A DNA stretch of 64,000 bases, taken from NCBI GenBank assembly GCA_037892935.1, contig JAYXKI010000009.1, forward strand, positions 186,001-250,000. The letters run 5' to 3'. Numbering within the stretch: position 1 is the stretch's first letter; every line of letters starts with the position of its first letter. Source of the stretch: Phlebopus portentosus. Lineage: Eukaryota > Basidiomycota > Agaricomycetes > Boletales > Boletinellaceae. The notes beneath the pieces are model-generated. The model was not told the origin of the DNA. It made no database searches and saw only the letters and a program-made list of their open reading frames with translations. Position numbers and translations under genes: made by a program. Shown piece after piece: positions 45,729 to 57,537 of this stretch.

Positions 45729-48700
45729 CTACAAAGCAGAAGAATCGACGGGCGATACCAAAGTCATCTTGACAACTCCACGCTGCGTGTTCCTATCTTT
45801 CTCTACGGTAACACGTACAACCACCTTATCAAACACCGCAATGGTGACATCCCGCCCATCTTCGTCCGCGCGTGGTATGGTGATTGTATAGTTCTCAGCA
45901 TCGAACGAGGTCTCTCGCTTGAACATGACGAGGCCTTCAAGACCAAGCCTGGAAGCAAGGCAACGAGTATGAGATAAGTCGGAAAAAAAAAAAAGAGAGA
46001 CAGCGCACTTTGAAACGAACACCCCTAATCCGTTACGGAAGGTACGGATTACGAATGCCTCTTCGCGAACTTCGACTTCATGTCCATCCCGCATCCCACG
46101 CGCCTTTAGTGCAAGTCCAACATAAAACTGAACGCTCGCTCGTCCTGCCATCTGTGCCATCCGGTGGCGGTGATTAACACCGTTGAGTATCCGCTCCACG
46201 ATAGATTTGGAGTGCAAAGAGGCATGTAACGGCGCGTAGTTTATTGCAGCGGCTAGCTGACGATGGGCAAGGACGTCCGCATATCGCCTAATTGGACTGG
46301 TGAAATGAGTGTAGATAGGACTTGCGAGACCGTAATGTCCGAATGTATCACGAGCAACGCTGCCGGAGCAGAAGTACTCGGCGGATAGCATGCATCGAGT
46401 TGCCATAATTCGAACGAGAGTATTGAAGGAAGGTTCATTAGGGTCCTAGAATCAGGCAGTCAAAAATTAAGCATCGATTCATGACACTGTCGAAACGTAC
46501 GACGCATTTGTCTAAGGACGCAGCTAATGCTCCCGAGCTTGAGACATCAAGCACCAACCCTCTTCGCTTCTTCAGAATATCCTGCAGTTTCTCAAAGTTC
46601 GCGGGCGGTGGTGGCAAATGTCGTCTAAAAATGCGATGTAATCAATACTGAAGTCTCCCAGAAAATCCTTATTCACCTGAGAACGGCGGTCTGTGGGAAC
46701 GTCTCCTGGATTTTCTTCGCCACACTAATATTGGCAAGTAACATGAACTCTTCAACGAGACTGTTCGTCTCACGAAGTTCTTTTTGCTCGACGTCGATAG
46801 GGTCTGACGACTCGGAGCTGTCTAGATAAATCTTGACTTCTGGAGAAGCAAGATTGAGAGCGCCCGCTGCCATCTTCTTCGCCCTGAGTTTGATGGCAAG
46901 GGAATTCAGCAGACGAACACTCTGGCTTAATTCATCCTGCTGGTGGCTGAAGATGAAACTTAGCTGCGCGTCTCACTCGGGACGTAATGGTCATGCACTT
47001 ACGGATCATCCTTACGAAGTTGCGCTTCTTCGTATGTGAAGGCAGCTTTAGAAGCTATCACAGATTTGGTGAATCGAACATTGACGATTTCCGCTTCAGG
47101 TGTGAGTTCCTACAAGCGATTCGATTTCATTATGAGAAAGGGCAGTCACTTCGAAACGACTTACCCAAATGACGGAGAATGCTAACCGCTCGACGAAAGG
47201 ACGCAATGAGCACAAATTTGTACCAAGAAGAGATGGAAGCATGTCAATGCGCTTGTCCACGAGATACACTGTCGTTCCCCGCGCAGCGGCTTCATTATCC
47301 ATCGGATTTTCGGGCAGAACAAAATGTGAAACATCTGCAATATCTGCAACACGGATAAGATCCCAGCAAGGCTATTGTTAAAAAAGTCATGACTTACGGA
47401 CTCCAGTCTCGATATTGCCGTTGGGTAGTCGTCGCGCGTGGAGAGCATCATCAATATCTTGGCAGCCTTTGAAAAAAATGGCATGTCCATGAAGAACTAC
47501 TAGAAGAACCAGAATAAATCTCACCAGGAGGATCGATGCTGCAAATAATCAAATTTCTGAGATCTTCCCTGTCCCGCCACTCTGGTGAAGCCCCGTCCTT
47601 CGGAGGTACAACCCACGCATCACCTTCCTTAGGAAGACAATCCAGTATCGCCTTCCCAAACGGCCGATATGGCACATCATATTCAAGCAACAAGCTCTCC
47701 TGTTCCGCCTCTTTGCTCTCTGCAGCGCCGAGGGCACGCACGAAGTGTCCTTCTGGGTACCGCGAAGTGACGTCCCACCGATCAATGGCGACGAGAATCT
47801 TCTGGCCTAACAATGCCGGTGCCTGGCGGGTACGCATGCGAATGCGTGGTAGCACTCTCGAGACAGGCTGAGCAAAGACAGATTGGAGGGACTGAGAAGT
47901 TGAAGCGCCCGAAGCGAGAGAAGAGCGGTCGATGTGACAAACATATGCACGCCAGTTGCGCTTGATAATCCCAACAACACGACCAGTTGGTTGCTTTTCA
48001 TAAGGCAGTTTGCTTCGAATCCCCGCAGTTTCGCGGGCTAGCGTCCGACGTTCATGCTCTTGAGCAACCACTTCTTCGTCTTCCTCCTCTTCTTCGGACT
48101 CGACCGGATCATCATCTTTGAGTGTCGCTACGAGTACTGCTGAGGCCGGGAATAGCCATAATGATAATTCGTTCACTTACATTCTTCTTCCAAGACTGCA
48201 TCCGCAGGAGCTTTCCAATCCTTTTCATCGAAAACTTCAATGACAACAATGTCGCCTTGGACGGCTCTATTCATATTCTCCCTCCCAATCAACAATACAG
48301 GCTTCTGAAATGCCGGCGCGGCCACGCTACCCTCGAGATAATTGAAAGGGTTGGCATTGAAATGGCCCTGATGTAAATCACCGGCTCTGATTCCGGCGAG
48401 GAGGGTAGATTGAGGCAGATACTGTGTTTCAGTAGCAATATCAGCATAGAGAAAGGCTCGTCAGAGAAAACGTTTCAAACTTCAGGATAAAGCGGTCCCC
48501 TTCCAGCTGTTCCAACCTGTGTCGGTTCAATCGACGTCTCCGCAGCATATGAAAGAAGGTCAAGAAGCTGATTTGATTCCTTCGTGCCTTCAACATACTG
48601 TCGTACTAAACTTGATTTCTCAGATTGATCAGAAGCTTGACAGCAAAACCCTCACCCGAGAGACACCTAACCCCTTCCAATTCTGCTCGTTTTCTATTCT

Positions 48701-49528
48701 CCGCGTCGTCCGTAAGAAGGACGATAATTGGCAAGCTTGTTGTCTTCTGTGTCCGACTTGCAGTGCACATTTGTGCTATGTGGCGATTATACCAAGCAGC
48801 GCCTTTTCGAATACCTGGCGCAAACAGTTCAAGTCGGTTTGTTCAACAAACAGTAGTGAAGCAATTTTACTTCGATCATTCCTATCATTCGGTGATTCTC
48901 CGTCTTCCCTTATGACCGCGGTCTCTCTGAATCACCGTTAGCTCAGCTTGCCCATTCCTTCTTCCCACGAGAAACCGATGATCTACGACAAAAAGACAAC
49001 TTACGACCGAAACTCGTTATAGAACACCCATACCCTCTTCTCGTCTACTTTCATCAAGGCCTTGAGGCGGGAGTACAGAGGCAACGATCGATGCCGAACC
49101 TCTTCAAGCATGGTTTGCAGCAGTACAATTGGAGGTGTGAATGACGAGGATTCTAAGAGATCCATTTGATGCAGGATTACATTTGTGTCTGGAAGGACGA
49201 AGTGTCCTGAAGGGAATAAGGAATGGTCCAGAGCACCATTCGTGGGCAGAAGTGGTTGCTCCACGTGCATATCCCCCGGGGCAGGAGAGGCCGAGGAAAT
49301 CGAGCATATAGAGCAGCTTTGAATACCGCAAGCAACATCGTCTCGTAAATAGCGCTCCCGTATGACTGTCACGATATTCCACAGACTCAGTAATGAGTTG
49401 CTTTGCAATGAATCTTATAATCTTTACAGACCTTTGACGACCTTCCCTCGAGCAGTCTTTCTGAAAAATTTTCGCTGAGTCGCTACAGCATCGTTATGCG
49501 GTCGTTTGCGAATCGTGATTTTAACCAT
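45729..49528 (-). CDS. DIS3: Exosome exonuclease DIS3/RRP44
   Basis: Catalytic subunit of the RNA exosome, with 3'-5' exonuclease and endonuclease activity. Start [20 protein letters not shown] at 49528. The PIN domain follows: [43 protein letters not shown] and VFYNEF. Then come cold-shock domains (an acidic insert at about 48060-48110, [28 protein letters not shown]) and the RNB domain with [20 protein letters not shown] (catalytic Asp cluster; an intron splits DPPG from CQDIDD), [56 protein letters not shown] and [17 protein letters not shown]-terminal S1 region ends SPVDSSAL at 45729. Single copy, all key residues visible. Roughly 1,000 residues. Confidence 0.9.
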
Positions 49529-52500
49529 CGTCGTAGGCCAGTTTGAGGGGGACAAAAATATGTTCAAATTTAATCGCATTTCTTTGAGCAGCACGTGACT
49601 CTTATTCTCCGCAAAGCCGGTCCACCGTTCACCCTTTTACTACCCAATGCACCGCGGTGCATCCTGTCAGTTGTATTCTGTTCCCCAACTAGTCTGTTGA
49701 GCCACACCGCTCATCATACAGCAGCAAACAATTTGTGGAATACGGGTTACTCTTCAAGTTCTAACTAAAACTTCCGAGCATTGGGAAGGCAGATTAATTG
49801 GTTAGAGATCCTTTGCGGCAAAGCAATCCAATGAATGACTCTGCCGAGAAACATATCTGAGCACATTTTGCCCTTGGATGCTTGTAGGCGGCCGAGTGAC
49901 GTCTCGGGGGAGTTTGAGTGTGTCCTACGCCTCAGACGGTAAGCATGAGCGCTCGCGTATGTCTTGGGGAGCGGGATTTTTTATTCTTTGACCCTGTTGT
50001 ATCTTCACTTACGATCCGCGACGACTATTTTCGTCCCGTCCCTCCATCGAAGTTCATTCTCCGACTGATCTCCGGTGCGGTCCTATTCCTCCGTCCGGTG
50101 AACTCAATAACCTGCGCCAAAGACTCGGAGAGTCGTTGATGACGCTATTGGAGGATAGACACGGAGGATCGTCGATGCGTTCAAGGAATAGCTTTCGCGT
50201 CTAGCGGCTATCGAGATTGAATGTCAAGCAGAAGAAGAGGAACTTGGCGCTAGGCAGAGAGACGGCGATTACATCTCATTCCAGACTATTCAGACAGCAC
50301 GAACAGGGTTTGACACGCCTGGTGTGCGCTGGCTTTCAATCAGCATTGAAAACTCTATCTGATTCTGACTGGCCATCTCTTCTCTGGATGCTAGGTGCGT
50401 GTCTATTCGGATATACTAACCTTACAGGATTTGCCAATTACTGACTGTTGATCCAGACGAAATACACACGCACGACTGTCCTGATGGATTCAGGAAGGAG
50501 CGGTATCTACACATGCTACATATTCCGAGCATATACACCAAATAGCCAACTCGTTACCCGGATGATTCGTTATTTGATTGCGAAGAAGCGATATATACAT
50601 TTGACAAGCGGGTGCGTTTACAATAGACTCAAGTCAGTCTTTTCGTAAGGCATCTGTCGCATCTGTCGCATCTGTCGTAGGAACGCGTAGCCATGCGAGA
50701 AAATGCCCGCGTTAGTTATGGTGAGAAAATTTCTACCTGGAGCCTCGGTGCCCAAACAAAGGAGCTCCCAATCTATACTTGGACTCTTGCGCAGTTGCCG
50801 CCCCTGTTGAACTGCGATAGAGAGAAACGCGGTGTTCACGAGATTCAGGAGAAGTGTATATGTATCCCCCCAGCACAGCTTCGCGATTGACTTCAGACAC
50901 GGTGAGAATTCAGTTCGAATTGCGAACTGAACGAAGCCCACATTCTCGCGACGTTCTGCCATACCAAATGAAAACCTTCGATTGGAATGGAAGAAGCTCT
51001 GAGAAAGAGACCGAAATTGCGTGTCTGTCAGGGGAGCGGGAAGCTGAGGAGAAGAATGAGAAATTTGATCCTGATTAGCCAAGCATTGAAGCTAACAGCC
51101 TCGTGGCGTGAGAAGTTTTTTTATTCGAACTCAACTCTGTGTATGTTCTTTTGGTGTTTTCTTCATCGACCACTCCAACCTAAGGTTGCTTGCCTCTGAA
51201 TGGAACACGAGAAGTCATGTCGGAGGATAACAGGAACCGACTTCTCTTGGATTCCCAAAACGTACGTTTGTCCGATGCTTCTGTTCAACCGTGCTTCTTC
51301 GTATGGGGATAGACGGAGAGGTACGTGTGTAGATACGGGGAGGCAGAATAGTCATGAGGGTTCTGATTCGTGACATATCTGTAAGTCCTGCTCGTTTTGG
51401 AAAAACAATAGATCCTCATCCGACCGCATTTTCCAATAATCGTTCGAGCATTCCGGAAGAAGGAGGCAAACACAGCACGCGATCATCGCGTAGAAGTTTA
51501 TTTTGTTCCAGGGTCTTGGGAAGATAAGGAGCGACATTCCCTTCTGCAGTAACGGAGCAGCACGGAATGATGTAGGATCCGTTTTTGGTACGCGGTTAGA
51601 CTCGGAGAACTTTGTTGATCTAGATACTTCTCGGAGCCGGGCACTCGGGAAGTAACACTCGGAAACCCGGAGGGCTGCGCAACATCATCTTCTCTTCTCG
51701 GAGACCCCAAGAAGTTGAGCGGATGGAAGACACTTTTAGAACATTGGAACGTCTGGAGATCAGGTACTCTGGAAACGGACTTGGTAGGCAGGGTGATCAA
51801 CTGATATAGTACTGACACCCGTTGACGAGTTGAGTGATGCCGAGTCCGAATATGGCTACGGAATCAGAAAATACGTCTACCGAAGGATTGATAGAAGAGG
51901 GGTATGAAATTTCCAGGTACTATTCGGACAGTTTATCATAAGACACTTATTCCGAAACGAGACAGGGAGCAATAACGCGAAACGAGATGGGACAACTCGG
52001 AGGCGGGGAGAGAAAGCTCATGGACAGATGTACGTACGTTCGGAGCGGCAGGACAGGTACACTCTCGTTCACAGCTCGTCCGCATTCTCACTGAGATACT
52101 GAATGGCGAGAAGACAGAAGACAGAAGATAGAGTGTTCACGCTTACGTTGCTTCCCGCAACTCTCGTGCTGAGCCACAGGGTCGGCGAAATCAGCGGCGA
52201 AGTCAAGCGGCAGGCAACTCAGCTGAACAAATTCGAAAGAATGTCATGCGCACCGCTTCTTCAGGGGGGAAATACCCAAAAATATCACCTGACAAAATGC
52301 GCCGTCTTCCTTACGGTTGTTGAAACCATTCATGGTTGACTGAATTTAGCACGAAGTTCCCTATATGGAGCGTGAGGCGGGGAGACAAGGATCAAAGCAG
52401 GGATCAAATAACTCCTACCTAAAAGTATCGGGAAATTTCCATCGCTGTAAGTACAGCTCGGCATCGACGGTATAACTTGAACTCTGGACGGATGTACGTA

Positions 52501-53390
52501 CTGGCGGAGCGGGAGAAAGAAAAACGAAACTCGTATTTATCAACCGTCGCGGAACTTTCGTCAAACTGAATTGAAAAAGAAGTTGGTCTTTTTATTTTTT
52601 CTTTTTCTTTTGGTCCAACTCATGCGGAGCACTGAAGGTTGGTTAGGTGGAAGTGCGTCCCACAGGAACTTTCCGCGAAACTTGAACCATGATTCGAACT
52701 TTGAAGAGCGGGGGGAGTAAGACGAAGATTCTTGTTCCTGATGCGCAACTTCGCTTATTTACCCGAAGGAGTGAGCATCCAAGCCAGTTCCTTCTTGACG
52801 GGCAATTCGAGCCCGCGTACGTACCATGGGGTGTCGAGACCTCACCCCTCCCTTCGTAAGTGAAGTAATAAACCTAGAGGTTCAATATCGATAGGTAGAA
52901 TCGACGGAAGAACAGGTATCGAAGGACTTCCTCTCAGCAGCTTCTTGAATTCATGACCCAGATGCGGCGAAAATAACACACGTTATCAATGACCTCTCCT
53001 TTGGGGGTGTTTGGTCATCATCAGCGAGCACGTATTGTAAGAACACTGCATTATTGTTTCGCGCTCGTTGCAGGCGGCGTTACAGTTAGTATAACAATAG
53101 CGAGGCCGAAGCCGAAAGCGAGAGACAAGGATCACTTCAAAGCCGCCTTCCCAGCAACTTGGGGTCGATACAATATTTCGGTCGTGAATCGTGGGATATC
53201 TAGAAGACCTTTTATCAAGCTAAATGATTGATGCTTTTGTCCCTTTTTCATATTATCGTGTTACCGCACGGCTCATGCTCATATTCAGGTTTTGGCTCTT
53301 GAATCTTTGATTGCGCAATGTACAGTACTGAACAGTCGCTAATGCCCGTGTTCAGGCCGGACTTTGGTTGTCGAGTGTAAGGAACGACGC
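49529..53390. other. Gene-poor interval, upstream of DIS3
   Basis: No supported gene. Fragments at 49920-50640 on the plus strand look faintly coding (ECQAEEEELGARQRDGDYIS; DEIHTHDCPDGFRKERYLHM; DDSLFDCEEAIYTFDKR) but cannot be joined without stops. An imperfect direct repeat (GATGTACGTAC next to CGGAGCGG) occurs at about 52021-52053 and 52485-52516. Confidence 0.4.
49920..50650 (+). pseudogene. Possible gene relic, unknown
   Basis: Several short plus-strand stretches have protein-like, acidic composition with plausible splice signals (for example a donor near 50395 and TTACAG near 50429), yet stops remain after SISIENSI and IPSIYTK. No family recognised. A weak call that could equally be non-coding sequence. 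Confidence 0.2.
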
Positions 53391-54999
53391 TGTTCTGTTG
53401 GTGAAATGAAATGAAAAAATTAAAAAATTAAAAATGAAAAAAATGAAAAATGAAAATGAAAAGGCCTACTACCAGCGAGACATCCGGCCTATCACAGCGC
53501 GATGATATCAATGATTCGGACGGATATAGACCACATGCGTATATACATACAGTATACGTATGCATGCACTGAATAAAATATAACATTATTCAAAAAATCA
53601 AAACAAAACAAAACAAAAAAAAATATGTACATTTTTGCTTTGACGGCAGCCAGAGCCTGAGCTCCGCGCCCTACCTACCCCGGTTTCTCACTCTCCTTCC
53701 ATCCCTTTACTTATGTACATATACTGTATCTACTCGTCATCCCTACTAATGTCCTATGACTATGACCCGAGTCTAGACCGGGCAAAAAAAAAATGGATGG
53801 ATGGATGGATGGATGGATGGAGGAAACTCGGAGACTCCACGCACTAGCTCTGGAAGGAGGAAGGGGAGAAAGCTTTCGCATTCCGTGAACTCGACTCGGT
53901 CCCTTTCTTAAAAAATTCACTGACTGTAGTAATGCTCTAGACTCAGATCGGGTATGGTTATACAGGAACGAGCCACCTCGCTCGCCTCACCACGCCACCC
54001 CTTATGTACGGCATGGGGGGGGGAACAAACTCGGCTCATTTCATCACTACTCTCGCTCTCGCTCTTCTCCTTTCGATTTCGCTTTCGAAACCCTCCCGTC
54101 CCGACCGGTATGAGTGAGTCCTGTCATGGGCATGCGCAAGTTTTCACTCAAACCCGAGAATCATTGATACCTACTCATTCACATTCATCAAAAGAAGAGC
54201 GCACCCGCACGGCGCACCGCGTCTCGTCCCCATACAGTAAAAATTTATCCACCCTTACTTTCTTACTTTCTTTCTTACTTACTTTCTTACTTTCTTACTT
54301 ACTTACTTGCTGGCTTATCCACTCCCGCCCTAATCCGTCTCACCTCGTCTCATTACAGTAATCAAGCGACTGGCAGCTCTATATCTAACAACACATTCGC
54401 ACCGCGCGCTCAACCTTACAGTACAGTACAGTAAGTTTATTCTGCATTGAACGTGCGTACGTACGTACGGATGTGAAGCGGAGTACATACAATGTAGGTA
54501 TAGGCACGGACGGACGCACGGACGCACGGACGAAACTTTAGACTCGTGTCCGAGGAGCAAGGAACAGGAACAATATCAATGCTGCTGCTGCTGCTGCAGC
54601 ACGAGATAAAGTACGTATGGCATGGTACGAGCCGAAGGACGCCTGAGTATGTATGGTAACTAACTCTGTAACTCGAATAACTAACTAACTAACTAATTTC
54701 TTTATCACCCTAACCAACTAATTTCTTTATCATCCGTACATGTATGTATGTATGTATGTATGTATGTATGTATGTATGTATGTATGTATGTATGTACTAT
54801 GTACAGCAGCTAAACGCTACGACTCACTCGGCCCGAAAACGCTACTGGGTGACGCGCGGTACGCTGTTAATTCACGGTTTACGTGTCCAGAAGGGTCTGC
54901 GTCTCGTCTGTATTATCATCATATTATCGAAGCTGCACGTCGCGAAGGCGCCGTCAAGTCCTGTTATTCTTGTTGTTCTTATTCTTATTATAATGGTAG

Positions 55000-55034
<35 letters not shown>

Positions 55035-57537
55035 GGCACGATGGCGATGGCGATGGCGATGGTGATAGCGATGGCGATGTCCGCGGTGTTTCGCTTCGTA
55101 GGAAAGACGCGAACGGGGTATTTCCCGAGGAGGACATACATATATAGTATACAGTATACGATACGTTCCCGTACATAGAAGAGAGGAGAGGGACAGACAC
55201 GTAGCGTAGCGTAGCTATTCTATTCTATTCATTCAGTTCAGCGAGTGAAGGGAAAAAATCACAATACGGTATGAGCACTTCCTATTGGTCCGTGGTCCCT
55301 TGGCTTCTCGAGGAGTGCGCATGCATCGCACCGTCGGGTTTACTGTAACTCCCGTCCCCGTCATGCATGCATGGGCTTGAGCTTCAGGATTCAGGATGTC
55401 TGGAATCCTCAAGGGTTTCTCCGGGAACAGCCACATTCTCGACTTCAACTCGAGCAGTAGCTCATTGCTTTGAACGGGCTCCGAATGAGGGCTGCGCATA
55501 AGCATAAGTACAAGAACAAGTAGGAAGAGAAAACATCAAGACCCGCTGTCCGACCCAACTAACTGCATCATATCGCATACAGTACGTACAGCGGGTACGT
55601 ATATGCATGTCATACATCTCCATTCCAATCAAGAAAAAATCCAGAGAACCCACAAGCAGAGATCCAGAGACTCCTGGACTCGAGGCTCGAGCGTGATCGA
55701 TCCGTCACTTCAACCTGATTGGTCTTGGTCTCGAGACCACATCATGTGTACGTACGTACAGTACAGTATTAGTTAGCGAAGTAACTCCGTCCGTCCGTGC
55801 GCCTAGATTGTCCCCAGATCTGAGTCGCTACCACTACCACACGGGCAGGTCAGGAAGGAAGTAAGGAAGGAGGGGAGTAACACCGACATTAATGACGATG
55901 ATGTTCGGGCGTTCCAATCCTAGTAGGCAATATCAAATACGAAGCGCCAGGCGACCACCCCCATATCTATATGCAATATCCGATCCGGACTCTTCGTCGA
56001 GTTGCTGCGTTGTCACATACATGTACATTGCCTCGCTGCCTCGCTACCTCGCTGTCGATGTTCAAGTGTCCTGTGTCCTGTGTCCTGTGTCCTGTGTTCA
56101 TGCTGGGTTTTCCGGTTCGTCGGGTAGACATCATGATGCGGGCCATCTGTAGATGCATATAGACATAGGACATAGACATAGACGTAGACGATAATTAATA
56201 ATCGATATCTTCATGTACATGTAAGAGTATCCAGGGAGCTTCCGTTCCGTTGGTATTTTCACATGCCTACATGCGCATGTGCAGATCTGCATTCTGTACT
56301 GTTCGTCGCAACGATTACGGGTAGATGGTCTACCCGTAATGTTGGTGTGATACATACGGCCGGCTACGCACTACCATCGCATCGATATCCATTAATATCG
56401 TAGTTTTTCAGAGCGCGCGCGAGATGAGAACGCGCTCAGGCGCTGTCCTCACGAAGAAAAACCAACCAACACATAAGCAGAAGAATCCCGCTGTACTGTA
56501 CGTACGCGTGAGGAATAACCTGAAAAAGGGAACCAACATAGCTCTGTTCAGAAGGAAGGAGCGAGACGGGTATCTACGAACCTTTAAGAGTTCAACTGGG
56601 TTCTGTCACTGGCAGTGCACACGTGTCGATGCAACACCCTCGCTCCAATCTCGTCCGGCCCCAGCCGCACGGGCCTGGGCAGGCCTGGTGCGACCAAACG
56701 GAAGGCCCTTCATCTCCGCGTTGGTTTCTTGATCGAGAAGGGGGGAGGGGGGAGCGGAGAGCTAAGCGGAGCCTTACAAAGCAAAGGAAGAAGAGAAGAG
56801 TCGGTGAGAATAGAGCAGAGCTGACCTGACCTGAAGCAGACGAAAGAAAGAAAGAGCAGAAGGACAGACACGTTTTCCTGGGTTCGTCCGTCCGATTCTT
56901 TATTATTCCTTGACTTCTTTTACTTGTGGGGAATGAAATACGGCCGAAAGTGGGCCGGCCGTTATCATCCGCCTTGGGGGGAAGGACATGCGTGCGCTAA
57001 TATGAGTTGACCGTGCACTGAAGTGTTGTACGGGAGCGGATGGCGCCAAGGCGGAGTAAAGAGAGAGAGAGAGAGATGGATTTGATAGTGTGTTTCTTTA
57101 TACGGCTAGCGTGAGACCGAGATTAGCATAAGTGATGACGTGGGTGTTGTACCTGAACTGAAGGGGAGAGAGAGAGAAGAGCCAATCCAATCCAATCCAA
57201 TCCAATCGTGCTCTGCAGCCAAGCGCCTGAATCCTGGTCAGCACTGATAGCACAGCATCCTAGTGGGTAGACTTGCGAGAAACGAACTGGCGGAGTGAAA
57301 AGAGATACGGGGCCATAAGCCATAAGCCATAAATACCGTACCGGGAGAAGGAGGAGGGGAGATGTCAGCAGCAACGTAAGTGGTCGGGAGTACTCTCCAG
57401 CCAATCACAGTCCAGATATCATCACTTGCACTCCTTCTTTTATCCTTTTATATTCTACCCATCTCTTCGTTACCCTCCCTCCCCTCCCTCTCCCGCTCTC
57501 CCTTCCTCTCCTCTCTTCCTCCTCGCCATCCTCAACA
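53391..57537. repeat. Microsatellite-rich interval
   Basis: Simple repeats seen: an A-rich AAATG/AAATTA tract at about 53402-53465; (ATGG)7 at 53793-53820; a CTTA/CTTT tract at 54253-54310; CTG units at about 54578-54600; (ATGT) of about 14 units at 54740-54796; (GAT)11 at 55001-55033 followed by GATGGC units to 55079; four GTGTCCT units at 56066-56093; GA units near 57061-57076; (CCAAT)5 at 57182-57206; three GCCATAA units near 57311-57335. Open frames here are products of the repeats. The last few hundred bp are the promoter of the F-box gene. Confidence 0.8.
56314..56340. repeat. Perfect 12-bp hairpin
   Basis: ATTACGGGTAGA at 56314-56325, a 3-nt loop TGG, then its exact reverse complement at 56329-56340. 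It stands alone in non-coding DNA, so it could be a transcript hairpin or a replication-slippage product. Confidence 0.55.

Noticed and set aside
52989..53231. An 80-codon plus-strand frame in the gene-poor region
   Set aside because: No splice context, no similarity to any family I know, and of a length expected by chance.
54740..55178. Two overlapping open frames of 135-144 codons with MYVC repeats and poly-Asp or poly-Met
   Set aside because: They are translations of (ATGT)n and (GAT)n microsatellites, open in several frames; no gene signal remains outside the repeats.
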